Shown here: piece by piece, positions 40,501 to 48,600 of the stretch
Layout of the letters: each line of letters begins with the position of its first letter
How positions within the stretch are numbered: the first letter of the stretch is position 1
NCBI RefSeq assembly: GCF_037975245.1
Contig: NC_092573.1
Coordinates: 8,524,501 to 8,588,500, forward strand
DNA length: 64,000 nucleotides
Origin: Apostichopus japonicus
Taxonomy: Eukaryota; Echinodermata; Holothuroidea; Aspidochirotida; Stichopodidae
Direction of reading: 5' to 3'
The notes under the pieces: model-generated
What the model saw: the letters and a program-made list of their open reading frames with translations, nothing else
Told to the model about the DNA's origin: nothing
Database searches by the model: none
Made by a program: the position numbers and the translations under genes

Positions 40501-41420
40501 AGCGAGTACATACTACAGTATATGTTGTCCATCTATTGTGTTGAAATATATCCGATTGAAAGATTAGGCCCTTTAATTCATATCATCACCCAAATCGATT
40601 TGGTGCTTCCTTCCCCTCCCTTCCCCCCTCCCCTTCCTCTTCTTATAATAACTGAAAATGATATTGTTTAATATTTTGTAATAGGTTAGACTGACAAAAC
40701 AGCGAATTTGAAAGACTTGCACAACTAGAAATACACAAACTTTTCACTTACAGTACAGGTACTTGACAATACTTGTGTTACACACTTTTGATACGGATTA
40801 ATCGCACAACATTACACAATTTCTTTGCCACAAGTGCCATTCAGAACTTCACAATTATAATCTGATCTAAATGAAAATTTACTTTGAAATTCAAACAAAT
40901 TTTTTCTTTGCTTCTCTTTTTTCTTTTCTTCTTGAATTACAAAGAGGAACTAATCAATGTACACATGCAGACTATGGGTAAATTATCAAATGCTAATGCT
41001 TCTTTCTTCGGCATACATATGCTTTCATGATCGAGAGACCAACTTGAGGTTCCAAAACTCAATGTCTAAGATAACATGTACAATGATTTCTAGAGCCAAG
41101 CATTGTTTGTACTGGTGGCAGTCACTTACTGTAATGAAGGTCTACAAACCAAAGTTCACCAATTATGAAGAGTAGAAACATAATTAATCAACAATAGCTA
41201 CCATGATACTTAAAATTTTAAGATTAGCTTCCATGAGAGCTGATCATGTTCGATGTATTTCGCTCAGTCAAAAAACGATATTTTTGACAAAGTCTACGAA
41301 TGTTGGAAGCCAGCTCTCTTCTTACCTGAATGAGGAATGTCTCGGTGAGTTAGTCTCATCTGTATCGCGACAGTAAACAACTCCACTTTGGGAAACAGTA
41401 ATGCTCGGCGCACAGCCCAT
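3756..41420 (-). CDS. PDE8: PDE8-type cAMP phosphodiesterase, N-terminal 315 residues in seven exons (3' part outside window)
   Basis: Seven exons (41326-41420, 37294-37465, 24865-24921, 19648-19838, 17177-17236, 7185-7334, 3756-3975) have AG acceptors, GT donors and matching phases. They total 945 nt, or 315 codons without a stop. The product aligns along its length with vertebrate PDE8A/B as I know them: an MGCAPS start, a REC domain (about residues 105-240) and a PAS domain (about 243-315). PDE8 is a high-affinity, IBMX-insensitive cAMP hydrolase. The HD-type catalytic domain lies about 100 residues further on and must be encoded before base 1. Introns run from about 2.4 to 12.4 kb and are filled with transposons. 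The exon calls come from homology and splice signals only; alternative first exons cannot be excluded. PDE8A and PDE8B are vertebrate duplicates, so no letter is assigned. Confidence 0.93.
3976..7184 (-). other. PDE8 intron 6
   Basis: It holds the 68-bp tandem repeat (4879-5153) and short GT-rich and G-rich tracts. I see no other feature. Confidence 0.7.
4879..5153. repeat. 68-bp tandem repeat, four copies
   Basis: GATCACATGTCTGAGACAAT occurs at 4891, 4959, 5027 and 5095, exactly 68 bp apart. Each unit contains a small inverted repeat, GGACTAT ... ATAGTCC (GGACTCT in the last copy, ATTAGAGTCC in the first). Copies differ at only a few positions. It lies in PDE8 intron 6. Confidence 0.95.
7185..7334 (-). 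CDS. PDE8: PDE8 coding exon 6 (end of REC, linker to PAS)
   Basis: The exon has 150 nt; one base completes Ser192, then come residues 193-241 and two bases. [20 protein letters not shown] and [18 protein letters not shown] correspond to VLPLLHAGFNRR and YNELIQIEHGEVRSQFKLR in mammalian PDE8. The acceptor is tttttgtcag|TAAC and the donor is TTGAG|GTGAGT. Confidence 0.95.
7884..8251. mobile_element. hAT-type non-autonomous element (368 bp)
   Basis: The ends AAGGGCGTAGGAAC and CTTCCTACGCCACTG are inverted repeats. CTTTAAACC flanks both sides (7875-7883 and 8252-8260), giving an 8-bp duplication plus one matching base. The interior holds G/C tracts and an internal duplication around AAATTGCATCT(A/G)AGGCC. 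It encodes nothing credible. Confidence 0.85.
10362..10722. mobile_element. TTAA-target MITE, copy 1 (361 bp)
   Basis: TTAA flanks both ends (10358-10361 and 10723-10726). The inverted ends read ATGCAGTGAAGACTCGCGC and AGGCATTGAAGACTCGCCCC. The interior is a diverged inverted copy of 37817-38160 (for example AGTGTTAGACACCACCATCG here versus its complement there). TTAA targets are used by piggyBac and Kolobok elements; which one drives this family is unknown. Confidence 0.87.
11726..12141. repeat. 63-bp minisatellite, about 6.6 copies
   Basis: Units begin near 11726, 11789, 11852, 11913, 11976, 12036 and 12100 with GGTTTTATAGAAGACTTCC and continue TTTCACACCTGATTTATACA. The 60-64 bp spacing near 21 codons keeps frames open, which creates apparent repetitive proteins. 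These are artefacts of the repeat. Confidence 0.94.
12143..12400 (-). mobile_element. LINE/SINE 3' end with ATT-type tail
   Basis: On the minus strand the sequence reads GTAAAGCGCTTTGC...GCGCTATATAAATATT followed by an imperfect ATT/ATAAT tail (12143-12160). This matches the tail of the LINE at 31679-33000. The upstream part (higher coordinates, about 12200-12400) is A-rich with no coding potential, so the extent is approximate. It abuts the 63-bp minisatellite. Confidence 0.6.
13471..13504. repeat. (TA)n microsatellite
   Basis: Seventeen uninterrupted TA dinucleotides in PDE8 intron 5. Confidence 0.98.
14939..15022. repeat. 42-bp perfect tandem duplication
   Basis: Two adjacent copies begin TTATGACTAAGTTTCGTCTC and end AATCTCAAAAAA. 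They are identical, so this is a recent duplication. Confidence 0.95.
17177..17236 (-). CDS. PDE8: PDE8 coding exon 5 (REC fourth strand)
   Basis: The exon has 60 nt; the first base completes Arg172. Residues 173-191 read [19 protein letters not shown], matching human SIRATNPSEHTVILAV. Thr189 sits where receivers carry the conserved Ser/Thr; mammalian PDE8 has Val there. The acceptor is tatttttcag|GTC and the donor is AAAG|GTAAGA. Confidence 0.94.
17503..17800 (-). mobile_element. tRNA-derived SINE
   Basis: On the minus strand, a tRNA-like head (17692-17800) carries an A-box-like TCGCTGAGTGG and a near-consensus B box GGTTCGATGCC about 50 nt apart, the layout of a class II (Ser/Leu-like) tRNA. 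A body containing AAGAGCAATCTACGGTTTTC follows, then an ATT-rich tail at about 17503-17520. The body is shared with 22888-23092. It lies in PDE8 intron 4. Confidence 0.75.
17815..17920 (-). repeat. Second tRNA-like SINE head in tandem
   Basis: The segment repeats the head of the neighbouring SINE 122 bp away, sharing the 22 bases that begin GATTGCTAAGCCTCATTGCT (complement of the head). Its B box is decayed (GGTTCAATGCC). It is either a head duplication or a second truncated copy. Confidence 0.7.
19208..19603. mobile_element. hAT-type MITE (396 bp)
   Basis: Perfect 8-bp duplications ATGACCAC lie at 19200-19207 and 19604-19611. The ends are CATAGGCG and CGCCTATG. The interior contains an 88-bp tandem duplication (ACACATTGCAAATTATTCTT at 19391 and 19479) and a GC tract at the right end. 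It sits just outside PDE8 exon 4, on the intron 4 side. Confidence 0.9.
19648..19838 (-). CDS. PDE8: PDE8 coding exon 4 (REC domain, first half)
   Basis: The exon has 191 nt and encodes residues 109-171 plus two bases. It opens [15 protein letters not shown], and [18 protein letters not shown] closes it, near-identical to mammalian PDE8 (VLLVFTKEDNQ ... IIIIDHRNP). REC features are present: an acidic pair (Glu116-Asp117) after the first strand, and Asp158 at the end of the third strand, where receivers are phosphorylated. The acceptor is acaatggacag|GTT and the donor is AG|GTGAGA. This is the strongest single piece of evidence for PDE8. Confidence 0.96.
22888..23092 (+). mobile_element. SINE body, second copy
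   Basis: AAGAGCAATCTACGGTTTTC, then TTGAATTGGAAGCCACCTG, a TGTAATCCATAAGC stretch and an ATT-rich tail near 23070-23092 match the complement of 17503-17676. The upstream tRNA-like head is not recognisable, so the copy is headless or has a different 5' part. It lies in PDE8 intron 3, opposite in orientation to the other copy. Confidence 0.72.
23639..23678. repeat. Short perfect palindrome
   Basis: CCAGGGAGTTGTT and its complement AACAACTCCCTGG flank a short loop, and GTAC bounds both sides. A related sequence lies at 63134-63174. Confidence 0.85.
24491..24568 (-). mobile_element. Short poly-A retro-insert with hairpin (78 bp)
   Basis: TACAATTGAA occurs on both sides (24481-24490 and 24569-24578), a perfect 10-bp target duplication. 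On the minus strand the insert begins ATGTGTAAAATTAAG, contains a hairpin GATCCTAGCAGGATC, and ends in a run of about 18 A. A near-identical core occurs at 33972-34030. The length and tail mark it as a 5'-truncated retrotransposed copy. Confidence 0.85.
24865..24921 (-). CDS. PDE8: PDE8 coding exon 3 (strand leading into the REC domain)
   Basis: This 57-nt, 19-codon exon is phase 0 at both ends. It encodes [19 protein letters not shown] (residues 90-108). It matches the mammalian PDE8A segment around VADVQFGPMRF, which precedes the first REC strand. The acceptor is ttgttttcag|GGC and the donor is CAG|GTACTT. Because both ends are phase 0, skipping this exon would keep the frame. Confidence 0.86.
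26453..26764. mobile_element. Long-TIR foldback MITE (312 bp)
   Basis: The ends are inverted repeats of about 33 bp: AAAAGTGCCATCAACATAAG followed by GAAACTTTGCCCC, against the complement at the right end with one mismatch. Inside are three direct subrepeats built on AACATTTTGCAG(A/T)(A/G)AA (about 26505, 26558 and 26610) and a further inverted part. I could not identify a target duplication, so the superfamily is open. It lies in PDE8 intron 2. Confidence 0.8.
31679..32776 (+). CDS. Reverse transcriptase C-terminal fragment of a CR1/L2-type LINE
   Basis: The open frame runs to the TAA at 32774 without a stop. The first recognisable residues are [17 protein letters not shown], the end of RT motif [11 protein letters not shown] is motif B and YADD is motif C. 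They are followed by the thumb/C-terminal pattern [45 protein letters not shown] and [11 protein letters not shown], typical of CR1/L2/Rex1-like ORF2. The endonuclease and the N-terminal RT half are absent, so this is a 5'-truncated, non-functional copy. It lies in PDE8 intron 2, antisense to the gene. Confidence 0.93.
   Translation, partial: CDHDILLHRLHDRYGIGGTALDWFSSYLRDRVQTININGVQSDEYSINEGVPQGSVAGPSIFTMYTAPIADIIKSHGIEHMIYADDTQLYLVLDPMDRGNAIHRLEICIADIKTWSVKNKLMLNESKTEVLHLTSRFKRSPPFPNISICGAEIPPSAAVKDLGVTLDNTLQMRGHVREVARNASFSLYKIGKIRHFLDNSSTERLVHAFVTSRLDYCNSLFYGLPARDLGRLQLVQNAAARLVTKIKRNDHHHITPVLRDLHWLPIRDRVVFKVSLLTYKALNNQGPTYISELLLPYKPPRLLRSASLALLEPPKNTNTSFYGHRAFAAAAPDIWNKLPVDIRTAPSVTVFKSRLKTYLFNNDIS
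31679..33000 (+). mobile_element. 5'-truncated CR1/L2-like non-LTR retrotransposon
   Basis: The RT fragment is followed by a 3' UTR ending GTAAAGCGCTTAGTGG ... GGCGCTATATAAATGC, then an ATT microsatellite (about 32983-33000). Such repeat tails replace poly-A in CR1/L2-type elements. The 5' end is truncated inside RT, as is common for target-primed insertions. The intact remainder of the frame suggests a fairly recent insertion. I could not identify a target duplication. Confidence 0.88.
33946..34030 (-). mobile_element. Second copy of the hairpin retro-insert
   Basis: AGCCTCTGAAGAAGATCCTG, then CTAGGATCGAAATGTCAGGC and CAACTTACTTTTACACAT, match the insert at 24491-24568 with a few differences. 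The poly-A side is replaced here by a T/C-rich run (33951-33965). No clear target duplication was seen. Confidence 0.7.
37294..37465 (-). CDS. PDE8: PDE8 coding exon 2 (low-complexity linker; acceptor inside a tandem array)
   Basis: The exon has 172 nt. One base completes the serine codon split with exon 1, then come 57 codons (residues 33-89). They begin [14 protein letters not shown], are rich in Ser, Thr and Arg, and end SSFNSMK. The donor is AAG|GTACCA. The acceptor is ttccctccacag|CCAACAG. This linker varies in PDE8 proteins, so support comes from phase fit on both sides and an open frame. The first 42 bases of the exon plus 37 bases of adjoining intron form the 79-bp unit repeated five times at 37424-37816, so four decoy acceptors lie upstream in the transcript. 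Reading through from a decoy gives a stop soon after TTDVIK. Confidence 0.82.
37424..37816 (-). repeat. 79-bp tandem array of PDE8 exon-2 5' end plus splice acceptor, five copies
   Basis: ACGTCTGTTGTGGCTGTACG recurs at 37424, 37503, 37582, 37661 and 37740, exactly 79 bp apart. On the minus strand each unit holds the polypyrimidine tract and acceptor (ttcttccctccacag|CCAAC), 42 bases of exon 2, then intron. Copy 2 has CAAAG in place of CACAG; the others are almost identical. Only the 37424 copy leads into the rest of exon 2. The far end of the last copy reaches the TTAA of the MITE at 37817. Confidence 0.96.
37817..38160. mobile_element. TTAA-target MITE, copy 2 (344 bp)
   Basis: TTAA occurs at 37813-37816 and 38161-38164. 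The ends are AGGCATTGAAGACTCACCCC and its imperfect inverse at 38143-38160. It is in opposite orientation to the copy at 10362-10722. It directly abuts the 79-bp exon/acceptor array in PDE8 intron 1. Confidence 0.87.
39024..39949. mobile_element. hAT-type non-autonomous element (926 bp)
   Basis: Perfect 8-bp duplications CCTTAAAG lie at 39016-39023 and 39950-39957. The inverted ends are CCTAGGTTCTCAACC and GGTTGAGTAACATGG. Subterminal zones are rich in GGACCCC-type motifs, with GACCCCTTGAG-like sequence at the left and repeated CACGGACCCCC at the right. No transposase frame was seen. It lies in PDE8 intron 1. Confidence 0.9.
41326..41420 (-). CDS. PDE8: PDE8 coding exon 1 (start codon, MGCAPS N-terminus)
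   Basis: The ATG is the reverse complement of cat at 41418-41420. It opens [13 protein letters not shown], close to the MGCAPSIHIS start of mammalian PDE8. Gly2-Cys3 fits N-myristoylation plus palmitoylation, which would tether the enzyme to membranes. The exon codes 31 codons plus two bases and ends AG|GTAAGA. An in-frame ATG 19 codons upstream (A at 41477) has no stop between; its use would bury the acylation site. I prefer the inner ATG because the MGCAPS start is conserved in the family. Confidence 0.88.
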
Positions 41421-41477
41421 GGCCTGCCAATTACCATTCCGGCTTAGAAAAGGGCCCTCGATAAAGACTGGAACCAT

Positions 41478-42600
41478 GCGGATACAAATAGAAAAACAAA
41501 ACGAGAATAACCCAAGCAGGATGAATTTACTTCAAAAACACGTTCGGGTGAAAGTTGACATTTACGTTTAAATCCTTCTCCTCAAAATTATCAGTACGGT
41601 CAAATCAAATTGAACTTCGACCTGCGCTCGAGAAGTTCCAAACATTATCCTCTACAACAGACACGAAGTAACACACGTTTAGATACAGTAAATATTACAA
41701 CATCCAATTTATGTCCATCCCGATTTGTTTGTCCGCGAGACGAGAAATTTTGGGTGTTTTAAAGCACTATATTCTTCCATCGTCTAAATATCTGTAAAGG
41801 AATCCTCACTTGCCACCAGCTGTGCATGTTCACCTCTGTTATTACTAATATCACAAAATTCTTATTAACGACACAAGATCACAACCAGTCAACACACTAC
41901 GAATAAATTAAAAAATAAAAGAATATTTAAAGCTCACAAACTAGAGCTATGATGTTACGACAGCATCATCTTTTACGTCACTGCACTCTGACAACAATGC
42001 CGAGCTGAATCCAAGCATAATATATCTGTTCCAACGTTATTCTCTTTGCTCTGCAATTACTGTATACTGATAGTGTCGGGGGAAACAAGTTTAACCAATT
42101 AATTGTATTTGCGCAGAATTTTCTCAGAGCTGTTTTGTTCTCTTTACACATGTAGATCAAACAGCAACCATTTTGTCATTTCTGGAAGATGCCTGATGAT
42201 TTCCAATCACGAGAAGGTCTGAAAAAACTCTGCTGGATCAAGGAGTTGATTAATATTTGAGCAGCAAAGAGCCTTGGCTATAAGGACAAGAAGTTCAACT
42301 GCACTACAGCTTCTGCTTAACGGCTTGATTACGTCACTTGATAATTTGCACAGTTGAAGAAATACAGTACATATCGGTTGTGCATGCAGTACTCCAGTAC
42401 ATGTGGAAACTTACTGTATATTTGCTCTTAAGTCAAAACTGTTTGAAAATATTTATGCTTGAAAAATGAAAAAGTTGCAAACTTGGCTGTTTAATTGTCT
42501 ACGTATTTTTAATTCAAATTCTAGATTGAACAGTGGATCATCAGTGGCGGCCGTCTTGAATACGTCATCACTTTTACTGCTGTATGAAAACATGAATGTC
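41478..42600 (-). promoter_or_regulatory. Presumed PDE8 promoter/5' region with CRE-like sites
   Basis: The region precedes PDE8 exon 1 in the transcription sense. TTACGTCA (complement TGACGTAA, a CREB/ATF-type variant site) occurs at 41973-41980 and 42329-42336, and TACGTCAT at 42561. No TATA box or transcription start could be fixed, and an untranslated upstream exon is possible. Short sites of this kind also arise by chance. Confidence 0.3.
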
Positions 42601-45600
42601 AGGTTTTATGGTCAAGTTATATCCTTGAGGACAAATAACTTCAAGAAGTCGTCTCCAAAATCTTATTAACTTTGATATGGAACCAAACAGCATAAGATTT
42701 TTTTTATTTAATTTTTTTTTAAATTGAAAAAATTTGCAAGTAGTCCAAAAGTTGTGAGAAATATTGTTTGCCTTTTATCAGGAAGATTTCAACTTAACTT
42801 AACAATTCTCACGGATTGAAGCGATTCTTAGATAACAGTCTTGAATACATGTTACAGTATATACTGTACCGAGTAGCAAAGTTAGACTGTCCATGCGATG
42901 ACAAACTGTTTTCCTTATAAATGCAAAGTTTTAATTAAATGCCATAATTAAATGCACTCTATTAAACTGACTAGAATGTTGTGTAGAAAATTACCAAATT
43001 TTCTTTCCTTTTCATTCTCATTTTTGGGGGGTAAAAATAGCATTAATTAAGCGGCTGACATGCAATATTTAATACATGCCAGACCAAGTATTATACAGTT
43101 TCTGCATGCTATATATATATATATACAAAAAAATATTGCATATGTTTATCCAGGGTATTAATTAAACCCCACTGCAGAAACATCATCAAGGCAATTTCCA
43201 ATCCCAAAACTCTTTTCCAGCTAACATGAGGTAATTCAATTTCAATGCTCAATGACCTTGAATGAATGATTGATGTGAAACTGTTTGCAAATACGATGCC
43301 TACATAGGTAGTTAAACTGTACTCTAAATATTTTGGCAATTTGCACATTAAAGTGTAGGTTGCGTTTACTATTTTATTGTTTTATCCCCCTTCAGTTTGA
43401 ATATATATGCATCGCATGTTTATTATCATTATTTGGGGATTAGCTTAAAAAGCTCAAATTATTATTAATACTGAAACATCCAAGGTTTAAGAGCGTGTTC
43501 GTGTTTATTCGGCTTTACTTAACTGTCTGGAGGGCAACTTGTCAGAACGGACTCTCAAATTGGGACCCCAAAGCAATTTCTCCAAGATCTATTTTTCACA
43601 CAACTCTGTTTATTGACAACTCTTGCATTTCAATCTATATATTCAAATTGCTGTACCGGTACTTTTCAACAACATTTGTAAGCCAAGTTAAGGTATTTCT
43701 AGAGCAGATGTTGCAAAAAATTGAAATTTTCTGAATTTGCACATTTAGGACTTGCTAGAAATGCCGGCTAATCCACCCTGTAAGTTCTTATTCAGTTCAC
43801 CATTTATAGCAGTAGATCTACGTTGTGTAAGTCAGGTTGTTATTAAATTTACAACCATTCTGATTGGATGATGACGTACGTTAAATGGCCTCAAAATTCT
43901 GACTACCTGTAAATGGAAATTTTGCAGTTTGCTAGAAAAAGAAAATAGAACTATAATACAGACATTATGAATGTTAAGTCTGCAAAATCGACACAGTGAC
44001 TGATACAAGTACAGTATGTTAAAGCTTCATTGCATAACATCATAAACACAACCTCACTATTCCACTCATAACCATGACGATGTACCATTTTGCCAAAAGT
44101 TTGGCCCATTCGCAGACTTCTGATTTTTTTTCTCCTAATTTTAAAAGGTCATGTGAACCACCCAATGGAACTATAATGCCAACTGCCTGAACATGTGTAC
44201 AGCCATGGTGGGTATGTACAGTACACTGCAGATATGGTAGAGATCTGCAGCTGTACATATCATGTATTAAAGCAATGCAAATATACTAGTACTATATGTG
44301 TATACATGTGGAAAACATCCATGTTGTGATACTTAAGCTGGAACCCTAATGTTGTACGTTTCACATGCCTTTGCTGGGAACATCGTAACGTGCACAATGT
44401 TGCCATGGAGAAGATAGAGATCTCCTTTGTACAGACTATACTGCATGCAAATGTAACACTGCTGCTTATACTGTCCATGCACACATGAATTATTAACTGA
44501 ATCATTTATGTACCCAGGTATAGGTCCTGATGTGTACTCAGGAAGGATGTATTTATTTTGTAGGTTTAGGTATTGTTGAATTATCTATGGAGGCATTCAA
44601 AAGTGCAAAGATCATCAATATTCCATCATACTACAGTATACATGCCAGAATGTCCAAAATTAGTCACTTACAATTCCACTGCCACTCTCACAGCAGTACT
44701 TACTCAATTTTTGTTATCTCTCATTTCTGGCTAATTTCCTCGATATAGCTGCATGGGAATTTGTATAAAATGTAGTAACTTACAAAGTATTTTGAAGCAA
44801 ACTTGTTTTAAAATTCACTTTTAACAGCTCTAATAAATTTCAAAGGATATAGATTATCAGGGTAAAATTCCTTTTTAACTGAATGAAAGAGAAATTAACA
44901 CAATTATTCAAAGGATCCAGGTGGGATTTAACAACATTTTTGAGACATTGATAGTTGAAATTATCTCAGTTTTATACCATACAAAAGTGGACATGGAGAA
45001 ACAGGTATGACGTAGTAGTTGCACACTGCCAAGAAAGTTTCTTGGTTGGCTTATTGTTTTACTCATATTATTTTGTCCTTGGAGTCTGTACAGTGAAAAT
45101 AAACACTGTACATATACGTGTTACATGTATATAGTGACCAGGTATTGGTAATTTGTATTATACATTCCAGGCAATCCACAGACCATCTCAGGAATATTAC
45201 TGGCATCCCTAGATGCAAATTTGTGTTTCTTTGTTCCTAGCTACCTGCCTAATGTTACAGGGTATTAAGTTGGCAGCAGAGTTGACAGTATTTATTTTGT
45301 GCTTCAAAAATTCTTAACTTCTTCTCTTCTTGAATACATGGTAAGTTTATTCATAGGCAGTTGTACATAGTTAAATGTAGTCATGTAAAGTTGTACCGGT
45401 ATAGCTTCACAATTTTCAGCATGTTTCTCCACATGCATGGTTCATCTGACCCTACTGTCTATTAATGTTATTCTATGTATTCTGTGCTCATGTATTGATT
45501 GATAAGCACTATTTACCCTGAACATTGTCTCCAGCTGATAATTTTCATTAGGTACATAGCTAATTTGAAGGATTTCCCCGTTCATTTCTACGTACTCCTT

Positions 45601-48600
45601 TGTCAGAACAATGAGTAATATATGACCTCTTTCTCTACCATCATATGCATTTTCCTGACCCAACATTTCCATGAATTATGACCAAGATATGTAGGAAAAT
45701 CTGATAAACAAACACACTGTAGACAGAGCATAAAATCCGCATTCAACTCTGCATATATATACCAATGACTGTGGTATACCAATGTCGCATCATGTGCCCT
45801 TACTGAAATTGCTGTAAAAATACATAGCTTTTGTTCACAATTATGAGACCATGTCATATTCATCTGAGGTTTGTTCCAGATTGACTTATGTTTGGTTGAA
45901 TCTCTATCAAATATTTCACCAATTGTTGTTAATGTCCTGGTAAAGTTACTTCAAGTACATATGATGACAATTTACAACTTTTGTCCAGGTACATTGTTAT
46001 AGTTGTAACTTGTAAGTAGCTTATGCATGACTAAGTATACACATATACTCTATAATTCATAACGAATATATGTTGTATGCATATATAGCCTTGGTGTTGG
46101 TGTTTGTCAAGAAAAGAAATTACAGACTAACTGTAAAGAATGGATGTTAAAACAATGTGACAATGAATTATCAAAATAATGACACACATACCTGTCACCT
46201 GTGTTGAAGTATATTTGATTGATAGCATATATCCATGATTATGATTGCTATGCCTATATATAGTCACAATGTTTTTTCCTTAGGCTACATAAGAAATTTA
46301 ATGTCTACATTTTAACACAGGCGGGACTCAGGGCACAGCTCAAATTCTGCTTTTAGGCAGGGGGTGGGGGCAATGCTTTTCTAGGAGGTCAGGCAAATTT
46401 TGGGTACCAGCTGACAGATATTTGGGGCCTATCCCTAGGCTGGGGTTATAACTAAACTATAAAGATAGCCCAAGCCAAAATATATTATCGCTGAACAACA
46501 ACATGTAGTTCTATTACAATATAATGCTTCACGACATATTCCCAGATACAACTTGTCAGTGTGCAACATATAGGTATTAGTATAAAGCTTAACCTTGCTC
46601 TACTACTAGTACTAGTACTGGGAACAGAATATTTTTTTCTCGACCAACTTACCGGAAACTTCATGTTGGCTCAAGTCGGTGGTTAGCAGGATTAGTTGCA
46701 ATTACACACAGCAAAGTACAAGGTTAATAGATGAGCGAACGTGTTACCGTGCGCACGATTCGCTAAGAACAGTCCAAAAGAAGATCGTTGGAATCCTTAT
46801 GTAACGTTAGTTACACTCCCTAAATCACCCCCAAGTTTGTTCCCGAATATGTAACCGACACAAGAGAACGCGGAGTATAATGCTGATATTCCTTCCAGTT
46901 CCCTTCGTCAATGTCTTGACCTGACTGTGTTACACATACCTTTGGTCTGTAGCTGTAACGTACAACTGCAGAGTGCAAGTGGTACCTCATGCTGTGTTTA
47001 TTTTCAAGTTCAGCTACCCCGGGCATTTTTTCCTTTTTCGTTTTCATGAATATTCATACAGAAGTTCACAATTGGTTTAGCAATGCAATGCCATTTTTTG
47101 CGGTTACGGACGTATTATTTAAAATATTCAAGTTTTTTCATGGCAAAAGATGTCATTTTCAACAATTAAAATATGGTTGGTTTTATGTGATAAAAAACAG
47201 TCAGAAAGACGAAAATGCAGTGTCAGTCAATAAATTCAGTTTTCTATCAAAGTCGTAATTGACTGAAGGGCTATATCGACATTGCTAATCACTGTCACAT
47301 TGTGATGTACAGGCGCAGATTCAAGGGTGTGGGAGTGTAGAGCCCCTCCCATCCCCCTCACCCCACCCCACCCCCATTAAAGACTTACAAGTAGCTATTA
47401 GCTCAAACTTGCATTTAGACCCAGTAAACCGAATTTATAGCCTATCCCTCAGAATGCACCATACTCACACCTACTTTTCGTGGGGACAATGGGCAAATTC
47501 CCTTTACCGGGTGGGCGATTGCCCACATGTAGTTAGCGTTTCGGTGTTTCAGAATACTTCCCTGTCATGTGTTGAGGTAGTGTCCTGGAAAATGCTTGTT
47601 AAAGTTAGGTTAATTACATTTCCGCTTCTTTTTAATTCTCTTAACCGAAAAATAATATGTAATAAATGTAACTTACAGCTAATTTTTAAACACATTGCAA
47701 ATTGTAAAACGTAGAGAAACAACATAAACTACTAAAAACGCCTAACCTGGACTTTAAAAGACATAAAGAGAAAAATACAGCCAAGTTAACGGACACTAAA
47801 CGATATCAGGACCACATCCCGTCCTTTCGAAAATCCTGGCCGCCCCGACGTTGGGGGGGGGGGGCATTGGGCGGGTGCGGTGGGGTGAGGGACAACCGTA
47901 TGTGTCAATTCCTTACCATATATGAAGAGAGTTCCGCGACCCTTTCCATTTTTACAATTCAAGCAGCGGCATCGAGAGTAAGAAAACTACACAAACATTT
48001 GAAGGCGTTGTAAGAGCTGCGTATATGATACTCGTGGGTGTAGGCCCACATTGCTGTAATCATAATGAATTGTGGGAAAAGGATAAAAAGCTCCCCAAGT
48101 ACCCATCATCCCGACAGCAAGCTTGCAATTAGTACCTTCCAGAATAAAACGCGTACAGTGGTGGATTTGTCGGCAAGTTTTCTTTCGAGGTAACTGAGCC
48201 AGATTCACTGCAAGTTTCGCGCAAAACTCTTCTGGTAAAAGTTATGCAATACAAAATTGTTACAACTTTACGTAGCACCATAAACACTGTGCATAACATA
48301 TAATAAGCTGCCAACCCAGCATCACTACAAGGTGCACAGATCCGACCGCGCATTGCACCACATGATTCCACCCAACATTACATCTGACCACTACCCCCCC
48401 CCCCCCTCCTCCTCGCCCATGACATTTCCCAGTCGGTGTTTCGATGATGTTTAGTGCGAACTACTGTTGCATTAATATGGTTTCTGAAATGATTTCTCCC
48501 AATTGGAGTTCAACACAAATGCTAACAAAAATGCATTATAGCCTAATCATTCATTCTTACTTTGTATGGAACGCGATAAAACTATAAAGCGATCGATACC

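Larger units (their letters stand above)
37466..41325 (-). other. PDE8 intron 1
   Basis: It contains most of the acceptor array, the TTAA MITE (37817) and the 926-bp hAT element (39024). The segment 39958-41320 is unassigned. Confidence 0.7.

Noticed and set aside
47311-47380. hAT-type end CAGGCGCAGATTCAAGG
   Set aside because: No matching right terminus or target duplication was located nearby, so it is left as a fragment.
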